The notes below the pieces were generated by a model. The model was not told where the DNA came from, did not search any database, and saw only the letters and a program-made list of their open reading frames with translations. A DNA stretch of 64,000 nt, taken from Citrobacter sedlakii NBRC 105722 (lineage in GTDB: Bacteria; Pseudomonadota; Gammaproteobacteria; Enterobacterales; Enterobacteriaceae). The stretch lies in assembly GCF_000759835.1 (NCBI RefSeq), contig NZ_BBNB01000004.1:1-64000 (forward strand), read 5' to 3'. Made by a program: the position numbers and the translations under genes. Shown one piece after another: positions 54,272-63,011 of the stretch (positions are counted from its first letter, which is position 1; each line of letters begins with the position of its first letter).

Positions 54272-54344
54272 TAAAACGCTTCATAAAAGCCCGTGTAGCC
54301 ACGGGCTTACTCAATATCCCTTCCAACACGAAAGCTTTTCGACC

Positions 54345-54420
54345 CTTGCCGGATGGCGCTACGCTTATCCGGCCTACAACTATCTCCGTAAGCCCGGTCG
54401 CGCAACGCCACCGGGCCGTT
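54345..54420. repeat. REP/BIME element between convergent autotransporters
   Basis: GCCGGATGGCG...CTTATCCGGCCTACAA is a standard REP unit, followed by a second inverted unit GCCCGG...CCGGGC. The pair fills the space between the 3' ends of the two autotransporter genes. The presence of backbone-type REP in an island-like region suggests long residence in the host. Confidence 0.85.
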
Positions 54421-54423
54421 CCG

Positions 54424-57417
54424 TTAAAACGACGCTTTAATGCCGAGCATCGCCGAGGTGTCGCTGTAGCCTTTATCGCCGACCTGCTGGCCGACGTTGC
54501 CCCACAGGGAGACGTTCTTCGTCAGCTGGCCTTCCACACCGGCCTTCAGCTCGCCGATATTGCGGGCGCCGTCCAGATCCACGTTGTCACCGTTCATCGA
54601 CACGCCAAAGTCTTTGCTGTTGTGGATCCAGTTCGCTTCCACAAACGGCTGGAAGGTGCGGTCTTTGCCGTCATCCAGTTTGTTGTGGCCCTTGCCGAAC
54701 AGACGCACGCCGACGCGGGTCTGCACGTTGCCGTCGCCGTGGCCTTCCACGCGGGTGCCGTTGGCTTCGCGGTGTTCGTCCGCCTTCACGCCCATCCAGG
54801 TGACCTGCGCTTTCGGCTGGATATACAGCGCGTTACGCTCGCTGATGTCCGCCAGTTTCCATGTGTAGCCGGATTCCACCGACGCGGTGAAGCCTTTTGA
54901 GTCGTACTCTTCGGATTCGACGCCGCGACCGGAAACGGTGTTGTCAAACCAGCTGTACTGCGCCCAGGTGTCAACATACGCGCCTTCGTGGGTTTCGTTG
55001 TCCTGTAACCAGGTGCCGTACAGACCGACGCTGTAACCGCTGATGCGGCTGTCGGCGCGGTTGCCGTTACGCTGGTTTTCCGCCCGTGCCTTCTGGTTGG
55101 CATAGCCCGCCATCAGACCAAGGTGGAAACGGTCGGTGTTGTCGGAAGACCACTGAGCGATGTCGCCGCCTAGCTGCATCACATAGCGGTTGGCCTGCAT
55201 CTCCAGCTGGCCGCTGCTGTCTTTCTGGCGGGTGTGACCACCGACGTTGCGCAGCCACAGGCTGGTCACCGCTTTCTCGCCGGTCAGGGCGTCGACGTAG
55301 TGGGTTTCGCCCAGGCGGTCGTGCAGACGGGTGTTAAACATCGTGTTCGCCGCCTGCAGGTTCATGCCGTACAGACCGGCTTCCGGACGCACCGCATTTT
55401 CGCGCGGGGTCGGGGATGGCGTCTGCGGGTCGGTCGGATCAATCGGCACAACAGGATCAAGCGGTTCTGGTTGTGGATCAGGGGATAATGCGCTGGTCAG
55501 ATACCAGTTCTTGTCGTTCTGGCCCGCGCCGCGTTGCAGCGTGTAATCATACGCCCCTGCGACGATACGTCCTTTCTGAGTGAACACGCCGTCGGAATTT
55601 CCCGCCACGCTGATCAGTTCGATACCGTTGGTGGTCAGGCCGCCTGCGCCACCTGCGTTCAGTACGGTCACATACGTGTTACCGCTGGTGTTGCCATTAA
55701 CGATCAGCCGGTCGGTCAGCGATGTATCGTCACCCAGTTGGGTGTTCATGATGATGTTGCCATTATTGCCAATATAATCGCCGCTGACCGTCAGGGTTTT
55801 AAATGTCGCCGCATTACGGGCCTGCGTACGGGTTGTGGCGCTGGCGGGCATAAAGTTCAGCGTGGCGCTATTCAGGGTCAGCGTGGTCAGGGTAGAGTCG
55901 GCAACCATATCCCAGCGACTGTTACTGCCGTTTAAGGCAAGGTTAATGCTTGCCGTATCCTGGATCTCCGTGTCGCCATACATATAGGAGCTATCGCCCG
56001 TAACGATATTAATGCTATGGCTGCCGGCGGCGCGTATTTTCCCCCACGCCTTCAGCGTATTGTTATCCGCAATATTGGTGGAACTGTCAGCATGACTCCC
56101 GTAGCCATAAATCGCATACAGCGTTCCTGCGGCGGATTCATAAGCACGCTGACTACCGAGCGTAATATCGCCCGTAAAGCGATCGTTTGTCCCTGACTGG
56201 TGCAGTAAATACACATCCTTACCGCCTTCAGACTGAACATTAAGATGATGAATCACCGTGTCATAATTCAGCGCGCCGGAATCGCGTTCGCTGAGATAAC
56301 CGGTTAAGGCCGCCTCATCTCCCCCTTGCAGGTGGATGCTGGCATCATCAATACGGTATTTTGTCGACCCCAGTGTCCCATTGTCACTCAGGCGGACACC
56401 GTAAACCGCCTTATTCCCGGCGACGTCGACAGTAAGCTTTTTAATGGACAACTGGGTGTCACCCTCCACGCTGGCGCTGTGAAGACCTACGACCCTGCCG
56501 TTGTCCGACGCGCTGCCGTGGCTGACGCCTGCGATAGTCAAATCCTCAAACGTAACGGCATTGCTCAGAACCACCGGCGTTTTGGTCCCCGTGATGACGT
56601 TAATACGATAGTAAGAATCTGTCAGCTTAAGCCCGCTAACGCTCCCTTTGGCGCTCGCCAGGTCCATCACCGTTTTTCCGTCGAACCGAGCGCTATTACC
56701 GCCAATATTAATACCTTCAAGCGACCCCGTACTTGCCTCAGACATGGCGATATGCACATCGCCAGTAAAGGTCGATGTTTTACCCGCCAGATCCAGCGCC
56801 GCATGGTGGCCGCGCGTTGAGAGGGGATTGGCATCGTGATAATTAATATTGACATTCTCCGCAGTTAAAATGCTGTCCTGAGCCGTCTCGATATTACCCA
56901 GGACGATGTTGGTGGTACCTTTTAAATCAGCCTGTGAACTGCCATTAAGCAATATTGCGTTGACCAGATCGTAATCATTCACCCGGGTATTTTCTGCATT
57001 AATGGTCAGGTTCTCGGCTTTCAGGACTCCGGTACCATAGATATAAATGGCTGTTCCTCGCTTATTACCGTTGGTCTGATAATCAAATGTATAATTAAGC
57101 GTGGCATTATTACCTAAATCCACCGTACCGGCCGTTGCTTTTACAATATAACCAGGATTAAAAGTCAGCGAATCGTCCGGGTAATTACCGGCACTGGTGA
57201 TAACGCTATTATCTGCCAGGATTACCCTACCATCCGCAACGCGCACATCGATAAATGAGACGTCATTGCCGTCTGGAAGGGTTACGGTACGCTTATCGCT
57301 GGCCGTAGATGCATCAATAACGGTACTGACGGGAGCTGCGGCAGCGGAATAAACGGCAGAGGAAAGAATAGCGCTAACAAACAGGGCTACCTTATTCGGT
57401 TTAAAAGAGATATTCAT
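54424..57417 (-). CDS. Autotransporter with pertactin/IcsA-type beta domain
   Basis: This is a 997-residue type Va autotransporter. The signal peptide (about residues 5-28, ending SAAAA) is followed by a beta-helix-like passenger (about 30-640) of irregular repeats, a Pro-rich linker (LSPDPQPEPLDPVVPIDPTD, about 645-680), the pertactin-type junction EAGLYGMNLQAANTMFNTRL and the beta-barrel (about 710-997, ending IKASF). ATG 57417 was chosen for its AAGGA ribosome-binding site. The barrel-coding DNA is more GC-rich than the passenger-coding DNA, which suggests a mosaic gene. No catalytic triad of serine protease autotransporters is seen; function unknown. Confidence 0.87.
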   Translation of the reverse strand: MNISFKPNKVALFVSAILSSAVYSAAAAPVSTVIDASTASDKRTVTLPDGNDVSFIDVRVADGRVILADNSVITSAGNYPDDSLTFNPGYIVKATAGTVDLGNNATLNYTFDYQTNGNKRGTAIYIYGTGVLKAENLTINAENTRVNDYDLVNAILLNGSSQADLKGTTNIVLGNIETAQDSILTAENVNINYHDANPLSTRGHHAALDLAGKTSTFTGDVHIAMSEASTGSLEGINIGGNSARFDGKTVMDLASAKGSVSGLKLTDSYYRINVITGTKTPVVLSNAVTFEDLTIAGVSHGSASDNGRVVGLHSASVEGDTQLSIKKLTVDVAGNKAVYGVRLSDNGTLGSTKYRIDDASIHLQGGDEAALTGYLSERDSGALNYDTVIHHLNVQSEGGKDVYLLHQSGTNDRFTGDITLGSQRAYESAAGTLYAIYGYGSHADSSTNIADNNTLKAWGKIRAAGSHSINIVTGDSSYMYGDTEIQDTASINLALNGSNSRWDMVADSTLTTLTLNSATLNFMPASATTRTQARNAATFKTLTVSGDYIGNNGNIIMNTQLGDDTSLTDRLIVNGNTSGNTYVTVLNAGGAGGLTTNGIELISVAGNSDGVFTQKGRIVAGAYDYTLQRGAGQNDKNWYLTSALSPDPQPEPLDPVVPIDPTDPQTPSPTPRENAVRPEAGLYGMNLQAANTMFNTRLHDRLGETHYVDALTGEKAVTSLWLRNVGGHTRQKDSSGQLEMQANRYVMQLGGDIAQWSSDNTDRFHLGLMAGYANQKARAENQRNGNRADSRISGYSVGLYGTWLQDNETHEGAYVDTWAQYSWFDNTVSGRGVESEEYDSKGFTASVESGYTWKLADISERNALYIQPKAQVTWMGVKADEHREANGTRVEGHGDGNVQTRVGVRLFGKGHNKLDDGKDRTFQPFVEANWIHNSKDFGVSMNGDNVDLDGARNIGELKAGVEGQLTKNVSLWGNVGQQVGDKGYSDTSAMLGIKASF

Positions 57418-57426
57418 ATATGACAA

Positions 57427-58175
57427 TCCTTGTTAATAGCTAATACTAACAACACGACGCGCGAATCTGGCGCTGTTTTTATAAATACAAAATAATACCG
57501 CAAAGAAAACATTCTCATGCTACTGAGATAACAGTCATCATAAGCAGAAATAAACATTGACACAACAATCGAAAATTGCCACTCAGGGATGAGATTATTG
57601 ATAAAAACGTCATGTCTTCACAAAATAATAACACCACGCTGCATTCGACATAAAAAACCACAAAAACAAAAAATCATGGCACTTACCACTAAAAATCAAC
57701 CTGCTACAAACAGAGAAAAATCCTAAAAAAAGGGAATAATATGATTTTCATCTCAATCGCCACAAATCACATAATATTCACATTATTAACGTCATTCTTC
57801 TATTTCCGCAGAAAAATTCCAGGATAATTACCAAAAATAAATTCAGATTGTTCACACTAAGAATACTCTTATTCCGTACTAATTGCGCCTCACCTACCTC
57901 TTTCTGCGTAGCTGAAAAAACGGAATAGTTAAAGAAAATATATTTTCATGAAGTAATTTTTCATTATTTAAATAAGTCACAGACCTTATCAACGCCGCTG
58001 GCAATATTTTTTGCGGATGCTGCCGGGTGCGACCACCCCTTTTTACCCGCCGATACGCTATTGACAGCCTGACCTGTAACATCACACTAATCCGTTTTAG
58101 TGACTCATTTTTCATAAACAAGACGAGTTGAATGTCGTCTCGTTGCCAATCATCATTCACCAATAAGGAGAGAGG
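57427..58175. other. AT-rich leader region upstream of the second autotransporter
   Basis: This 749-bp stretch lies between two divergent starts (autotransporter leftward, LacI remnant rightward). It is AT-rich, especially 57480-57900. A 115-codon minus-strand frame at 57894-58241 has no recognisable domain and overlaps the remnant, so I do not call it. The region must contain the autotransporter promoter. Confidence 0.55.
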
Positions 58176-58418
58176 GTGAACATCCGTGATATCGCGCAGC
58201 ATGCCGGGGTTTCCGTCAGTACTGTGTCCAATGTCCTGCAAATCCTGATCGACGGGTTACGGGATAATACTGACTGTGGTACAGACATTATCTTCGATAA
58301 CGCCGGGAACAATACGGATTCTGCCACGCTGCTTCCATACGTGGAACAGGCACTGAACGACGTTCGAGATCTCCGCCAAAATATCCGTCGTTATTGCTTA
58401 TCAATTCTCGTGCATTAA
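58176..58418 (+). pseudogene. Remnant of a LacI-family regulator (helix-turn-helix only)
   Basis: The reading frame starts at GTG with a good AAGGAG site and gives MNIRDIAQHAGVSVSTVSNVL, a textbook LacI-family helix-turn-helix. After residue 21 the hinge helix and ligand-binding domain expected of a ~330-residue repressor are missing. The rest (QILIDGLRDNTDCGTDIIFD...) resembles disjointed pieces, and the frame stops at 80 residues. Internal deletion of a former regulator is the simplest reading. A functional small DNA-binding protein cannot be excluded. Confidence 0.7.
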
Positions 58419-58501
58419 ATCATTACGCGGCCCCGTCCCCATTGTCCGTGCAACGGAAAAGAGTTTATTCATTAGAATGAAAATGGCGAATTCCGGATAT
58501 A

Positions 58502-58528
58502 AAAAAGCCGGGAATCTCCCGGCTTTTT
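58502..58528 (-). terminator. Terminator after cigR
   Basis: AAAAAGCCGGG / CCCGGCTTTTT form an 11-bp stem with a 5-base loop, 18 bp beyond the cigR stop, with a U-run on the minus transcript. Confidence 0.9.
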
Positions 58529-58546
58529 GTTACGTTGTATAGAGGC

Positions 58547-59065
58547 TTAATCAAACACCCCGTTAATAATCGCCGTAACTACCGCGGTGCTGAGCGCAAT
58601 CAGCACCAGGTCGTCGCCAACGATTCGCCATTCATACCCCGGATAGTAAGGCAGTTCGCCGAGCATTGAGGCCGGTACGGCTTTTTTGGCGATGCCTGGA
58701 GGAAGCGGTTTACCGCGCGCCAGGTTCTTCGCGATCCCCGGCGGTAAGGCGTCGTAACCCGTCAGACCATAATTCACGGCCAGATGACGCGCTGTCGCAA
58801 AACTGATGTCGGAGTCAACATGATCGGGTTTACCGTAATTTTTACGTTTGTCGGATGAGACGTTCTTTTTATCGCCGGAATTTCCTTTGTGGTCTTTATT
58901 CCCCTGATTTCCCTGGTTGCCTTTATTTCCATGATTACCACTGCTATTACCATGGCCGCCGCCATTACCGTTCCCATTTCCCGGGTTTGCCATAACAGGG
59001 GCAGCAAACAGGGAGAGAGAAACCAGAGTGGCCTGCACAGCCGTTAAACCACGACGCTTACCCAT
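58547..59065 (-). CDS. cigR: CigR-like RcnB-family protein
   Basis: This 172-residue protein has a signal peptide (about residues 1-26, ending APVMA), a Gly/Asn/Lys/His-rich low-complexity region (about 27-75), the repeated motif LPPGIAKNLARGKPLPPGIAKK and a C-terminal hydrophobic segment (LVLIALSTAVVTAIINGVF). It matches my recollection of Salmonella CigR (SPI-3), in which it dampens virulence. The immediate neighbour yicL is the same as in Salmonella, though mgtCB is missing between them. Which partner it has outside Salmonella is unknown. Confidence 0.83.
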   Translation of the reverse strand: MGKRRGLTAVQATLVSLSLFAAPVMANPGNGNGNGGGHGNSSGNHGNKGNQGNQGNKDHKGNSGDKKNVSSDKRKNYGKPDHVDSDISFATARHLAVNYGLTGYDALPPGIAKNLARGKPLPPGIAKKAVPASMLGELPYYPGYEWRIVGDDLVLIALSTAVVTAIINGVFD

Positions 59066-59254
59066 GATGTGTTCCTTCCAGGTGTTGATACATCATCACA
59101 ATAGAACGCGGCGAAAAAAGGTGCAATCTCCCTCATTCCTGGTTTTTTATTGTTACGTCGAGAGGAAATCCCCCTGTTCTGTGGATGATAAACCGCCTGC
59201 CTAATCTGCTATCATGACGGTAAAACCACGCCAAAAATCAATACTGAGGAAAAT

Positions 59255-60157
59255 ATGGGTTCCACCAGAAAAGGGATGTTCAACGTCCTGGTTGCCGCCG
59301 TATTGTGGGGAAGTTCCGGCGTCTGCGCGCAGTACATTATGGAGCAGAGCCAGATGTCTTCGCCGTTTCTGACCATGACGCGTTTGATCTTCGCCGGGAT
59401 GATTTTGCTGATGCTGTCATTCGTTCATGGCGACAAAATCTTTTCGGCCTTCAAAAATCGTCAGGATGCCCTGAGTCTGCTGCTGTTTTCCATTCTAGGC
59501 GCGCTTACCGTACAGCTTACCTTCCTGCTGACCATTGAAAAATCAAACGCCGCGACCGCCACGGTATTGCAGTTTCTGTCCCCCACCATCATCGTCGCAT
59601 GGTTTGCGCTGGTGCGTAAGGCGCGTCCCGGCGTACTGGTATTAACCGCGATCCTGACGTCTCTGGTGGGCACCTTTTTGTTGGTGACCCACGGTAATCC
59701 AACGTCACTGTCGATTTCTCCCGCCGCGCTGTTCTGGGGAATTGCCTCAGCGTTTGCTGCGGCGTTTTACACTACCTACCCTTCCACGCTGATTGCCCGT
59801 TACGGCACATTACCGATCGTTGGCTGGAGTATGTTAATTGGTGGTCTGTGTCTGCTGCCGTTTTATGCCGGGGAAGGGACCAATTTTGTGGTGAATGGCA
59901 GCCTGATTCTGGCGTTTTTCTATCTGGTGGTGGTGGGTACGTCATTAACCTTTAGCCTGTACCTGAAAGGCGCGCAGATGATAGGCGGGCCGAAAGCGAG
60001 CATTTTAAGCTGCGCGGAGCCACTGAGCAGCGCGCTACTGTCGCTACTGCTGTTAGGCATTACGTTTACCTTGCCGGACTGGCTTGGCACGCTACTGATC
60101 CTCTCGTCAGTCGTTTTGATTTCAATGGACTCCCGCCGCCGCGCCAGGGCGGCGTAA
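59255..60157 (+). CDS. yicL: EamA-family inner-membrane transporter YicL
   Basis: YicL has ten predicted helices in two EamA repeats (drug/metabolite transporter superfamily). It starts [22 protein letters not shown] and ends [11 protein letters not shown]; 300 residues, a few fewer than in E. coli at the C-terminus. The substrate is unknown. It is the right-hand border of the selC-yicL accessory region. Confidence 0.95.
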   Translation: MGSTRKGMFNVLVAAVLWGSSGVCAQYIMEQSQMSSPFLTMTRLIFAGMILLMLSFVHGDKIFSAFKNRQDALSLLLFSILGALTVQLTFLLTIEKSNAATATVLQFLSPTIIVAWFALVRKARPGVLVLTAILTSLVGTFLLVTHGNPTSLSISPAALFWGIASAFAAAFYTTYPSTLIARYGTLPIVGWSMLIGGLCLLPFYAGEGTNFVVNGSLILAFFYLVVVGTSLTFSLYLKGAQMIGGPKASILSCAEPLSSALLSLLLLGITFTLPDWLGTLLILSSVVLISMDSRRRARAA

Positions 60158-60183
60158 TACGTCCGGCGCGGCGTTGGTCTTTG

Positions 60184-61002
60184 TTACCAGCCCGGCACCG
60201 CGCCCCCGTTAAAGATTTTTTCTGCCGCCTTTGCCACTTCCGGCGACTGATAAGACTGCAAAAATGCCTTCACGTTTTCCGCGTCTTTGTTATCTTCCCG
60301 CGCCACCAGGATATTCACGTAAGGCGAATTTTTATCTTCGATAAAAACGCTGTCATGCACCGGTGAAAGCCCGGTTTGCTGGATATATGTGGTGCTGATG
60401 ATCGCCACATCAACTTTCGGGTCGTCGAGCACGCGCGGTAACTGCGCGCCTTCCAGTTCCATAATCTGCAAATGACGCGGATTATTGGTAATATCCAGCG
60501 CTGTCGGCAGCAACCCTTTCCCCTCTTTCAGGGTAATCAGCTTCTCTTTTTGCAGCAGCAACAGCGCGCGGCCAAGATTGGTCGGATCGTTGGGAATCGC
60601 CACCGTCGCGCCGTCTTTTAGCTGTTCCACCGTTTTGATTTTTTTTGAATAGCCCGCCATTGGGAAGACAAACGTGTTACCTACCGCTACCAGCTTGTAA
60701 TTGTGGGCGTTATTATCCTGCTCAAGGAATGGCCGATGCTGAAACACGTTAGCATCCAGTTCGCCATGGTTGGTGGCATCGTTAGGTAACAGCGAGCCGC
60801 TAAACCCCACCAACTCCACATCCAGACCGTATTTTTCTTTGGCGACTTTTTTGGCGACTTCCGCCACATCCTGCTCGGCGCCGTTAATCACGCCAACTTT
60901 AATCTGTTTTACGTTGCTGTCCTGCTGATCGCATCCCGCCAATAAAAGCCCTGCCGCCAGCACCGCTGCCCCTGTCCATAAATGAGGTCTCGTTAGTTTC
61001 AT
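60184..61002 (-). CDS. nlpA: NlpA lipoprotein (MetQ-like)
   Basis: NlpA is an inner-membrane lipoprotein related to the methionine-binding protein MetQ, with a minor role in methionine uptake. The lipobox LLAGC places the acylated Cys at residue 24, and the following Asp (+2 rule) predicts retention in the inner membrane. Length 272 residues. It is convergent with yicL and alone in its unit. Confidence 0.95.
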   Translation of the reverse strand: MKLTRPHLWTGAAVLAAGLLLAGCDQQDSNVKQIKVGVINGAEQDVAEVAKKVAKEKYGLDVELVGFSGSLLPNDATNHGELDANVFQHRPFLEQDNNAHNYKLVAVGNTFVFPMAGYSKKIKTVEQLKDGATVAIPNDPTNLGRALLLLQKEKLITLKEGKGLLPTALDITNNPRHLQIMELEGAQLPRVLDDPKVDVAIISTTYIQQTGLSPVHDSVFIEDKNSPYVNILVAREDNKDAENVKAFLQSYQSPEVAKAAEKIFNGGAVPGW

Positions 61003-61168
61003 GTTTTATCCTTATGAATAACCGCCTGATGGGTAATGAAATGACTATAGCGGGAAGGTCGCTGCGGTTTAAAAAACGAAAAGGTATCAATAAGAAGAAA
61101 AAGGCATAAAGCGGAATCCGATGTTAAAGCAAATGGCGCTGCGCGACTCGCACGCAACACCCTCCGGT

Positions 61169-61912
61169 TCAGACCAGTGCTTTGACAATTTCCATTAACC
61201 TGACGATATCTTCAGGACGTGTATTGCCGGTTTGCGGGTCGATAATTGAACTGTACACATGCGGCATCACGCGAGGCATGCCCGCTTCCATGCAGGTTTG
61301 CAGAATCACGCCGAAATTAGCCAGATCGATACCGCCAGTCGGTTCGATCAGCGTCATGCCGTTACGCGCCGCGGTGGTCGCCAGTACATATAGCTCCGGC
61401 AGCGACGTCTCGCCGCCCATTGGGAAAAACTTCGCCGCGTGCGCGCCCATATCCTGCATCATTCGCACGGCGGCATCGCAGGAAACACGCGCCGGTGTTC
61501 CCTGGCTGCTGCTGACGCCAGTGGAGATCAGCACTTCGCCAGGCGTCCCCGTCGGGCTGACCAGCGCATTGATATGCGTCAGCTCCCCCCCCGTCGCCGC
61601 CAGCGCCCCCGCCGCAAAACCGCTGCCGGTAAAGGTCTGATTGACGTGCGCCGGGCGCACCTGGGCGGCAATCATCGCCGCCTTGTAATACTGCGCCGGA
61701 TCGCCCGCCCCCAACCCAACCGAGATGGACGGTACTTCGTCCATCCAGCGTTTCACCTCCTGTACGCCTTCGTCTACCGACGAAAACTGCGCGGAGAGAA
61801 TGCCAATCACCGCGTGTCCCTCTGCGGCGTCGTAGATTTCCCGGGCATTGGCGATGTCTTTCGCCAGCACGTTAATCGCCACACGCTGACGATAAAAATT
61901 AATCTGCTGCAT
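61169..61912 (-). CDS. dgaF: KDGP aldolase DgaF of D-glucosaminate catabolism
   Basis: DgaF cleaves 2-keto-3-deoxygluconate-6-phosphate, made by DgaE, to pyruvate and glyceraldehyde-3-phosphate. The 247-residue protein has class I-aldolase-like barrel segments such as NFYRQRVAINVLAKD and IEPTGGIDLANFG. I placed the start at ATG 61912 because of the AAGGAG site 8 bp upstream; it overlaps dgaE by 14 bp, so the two are coupled. It is the last gene of the operon. Confidence 0.9.
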   Translation of the reverse strand: MQQINFYRQRVAINVLAKDIANAREIYDAAEGHAVIGILSAQFSSVDEGVQEVKRWMDEVPSISVGLGAGDPAQYYKAAMIAAQVRPAHVNQTFTGSGFAAGALAATGGELTHINALVSPTGTPGEVLISTGVSSSQGTPARVSCDAAVRMMQDMGAHAAKFFPMGGETSLPELYVLATTAARNGMTLIEPTGGIDLANFGVILQTCMEAGMPRVMPHVYSSIIDPQTGNTRPEDIVRLMEIVKALV

Positions 61913-63008
61913 GTTCTGCAATCTCCTTAAGCCGCGCGACAATCAGCGCCATCTCCCCCTCGGCGACCGTACGTGGGTCGAGGCTAAAAACGCCCTGATG
62001 GAGGTTGTAGCGGCGGGCATAAATAGCTATCTCGCCGCCGCGCAGTTGCGCCTCAACTTCACGGGCGCTCAACCCCAGTTCCCCGGCATTGACCCTGACG
62101 CGAATGCGCCAGATCGCACGTCCAGCCTCGTCCTGTTCGATATCGGCATGAAATCCGCGGATCGCTGAAATCGCCTCTGCCACCGGTTGCAGCTGTTCTG
62201 CGCTAACCACGGCTTGCCCCTGGTGATAATGCGCCAGAGCGGTTACCAGGCCGACCATGTTCTCCTTGCCAATCTTCATCGCCCGCGCGATCCCGTGATG
62301 CTGCGCCTTACAGGCGCTAATCCACCGCTGTTTGCCGGTAATAAACCCTGACGTTGGCGCATTGAACGCTTTCGCGCCGCTGTAGATCACCATATCTGCG
62401 CCACTCGCCACCCAGGAGCGGAGATCTTCTTCGGCCGCGGCATCCACAATCAGCGGCAGGTTATGAATGCTTGCCACCTGCACGAAATCTTCTATCTCCA
62501 GCATGCCCTTCTGTACGCAATGGTGAGACTTCACGTACAGCAGCGCCGCTGTGGCGTCGGTAATCGCGCTCTCCAGCTGCCAGCGGGCGGCGAGATTACT
62601 CGCTCCCACTTCCACCACGCGTCCGCCGCCCAGACGGATCGCAGTACCGATTGGCGCGCCATAATCAACGTTGTGCCCGCGCAACATCACCACTTCATTC
62701 GCCATTCCCGTACTGTCTGGCATCAACGCCACGCGATGCGGGTCGCCGCGCGTAATGGCGGCAGCGACGGCAATCGCAATCCCTGCCGACGCGCAGGAAG
62801 TGATGTAACTGTCTTCCGCGCCGGTATAGCGCGAAACCCGCTCGCCGGTTCTGTCCACCAGCCGGTCAATCTCTACAAAAGATGAGGCCGCCCGCGCCGT
62901 GGCCTGCATCACCTCCGGCGCGACGCTGGAGACGCCAAGAATGGTCATCTTGCCGCAGGCGTTAATCACCTGCTTAAGCCCGAGCTGTTGATAGATATTT
63001 TGCGTCAT
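61899..63008 (-). CDS. dgaE: D-glucosaminate-6-phosphate ammonia-lyase DgaE
   Basis: DgaE is a PLP enzyme (SelA-like fold) that deaminates and dehydrates D-glucosaminate-6-phosphate to KDGP. The PLP lysine is in DMVIYSGAKAFNAPTSGFITG (about residue 210), and the N-terminus QQLGLKQVINACGKMTILG is typical. Length 369 residues. It starts 3 bp after dgaD. Confidence 0.92.
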   Translation of the reverse strand: MTQNIYQQLGLKQVINACGKMTILGVSSVAPEVMQATARAASSFVEIDRLVDRTGERVSRYTGAEDSYITSCASAGIAIAVAAAITRGDPHRVALMPDSTGMANEVVMLRGHNVDYGAPIGTAIRLGGGRVVEVGASNLAARWQLESAITDATAALLYVKSHHCVQKGMLEIEDFVQVASIHNLPLIVDAAAEEDLRSWVASGADMVIYSGAKAFNAPTSGFITGKQRWISACKAQHHGIARAMKIGKENMVGLVTALAHYHQGQAVVSAEQLQPVAEAISAIRGFHADIEQDEAGRAIWRIRVRVNAGELGLSAREVEAQLRGGEIAIYARRYNLHQGVFSLDPRTVAEGEMALIVARLKEIAEHAAD

Positions 63009-63011
63009 GGC

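Noticed and set aside
55534-55935. Long open frames antisense to the second autotransporter and to other genes such as gpmI, kbl and yicI
   Set aside because: These are mirror frames produced by the codon bias of the real genes; none shows a domain or start signal.
57894-58241. 115-codon minus-strand frame before the LacI remnant
   Set aside because: It overlaps the LacI helix-turn-helix on the other strand, which has a far better family match and start site.
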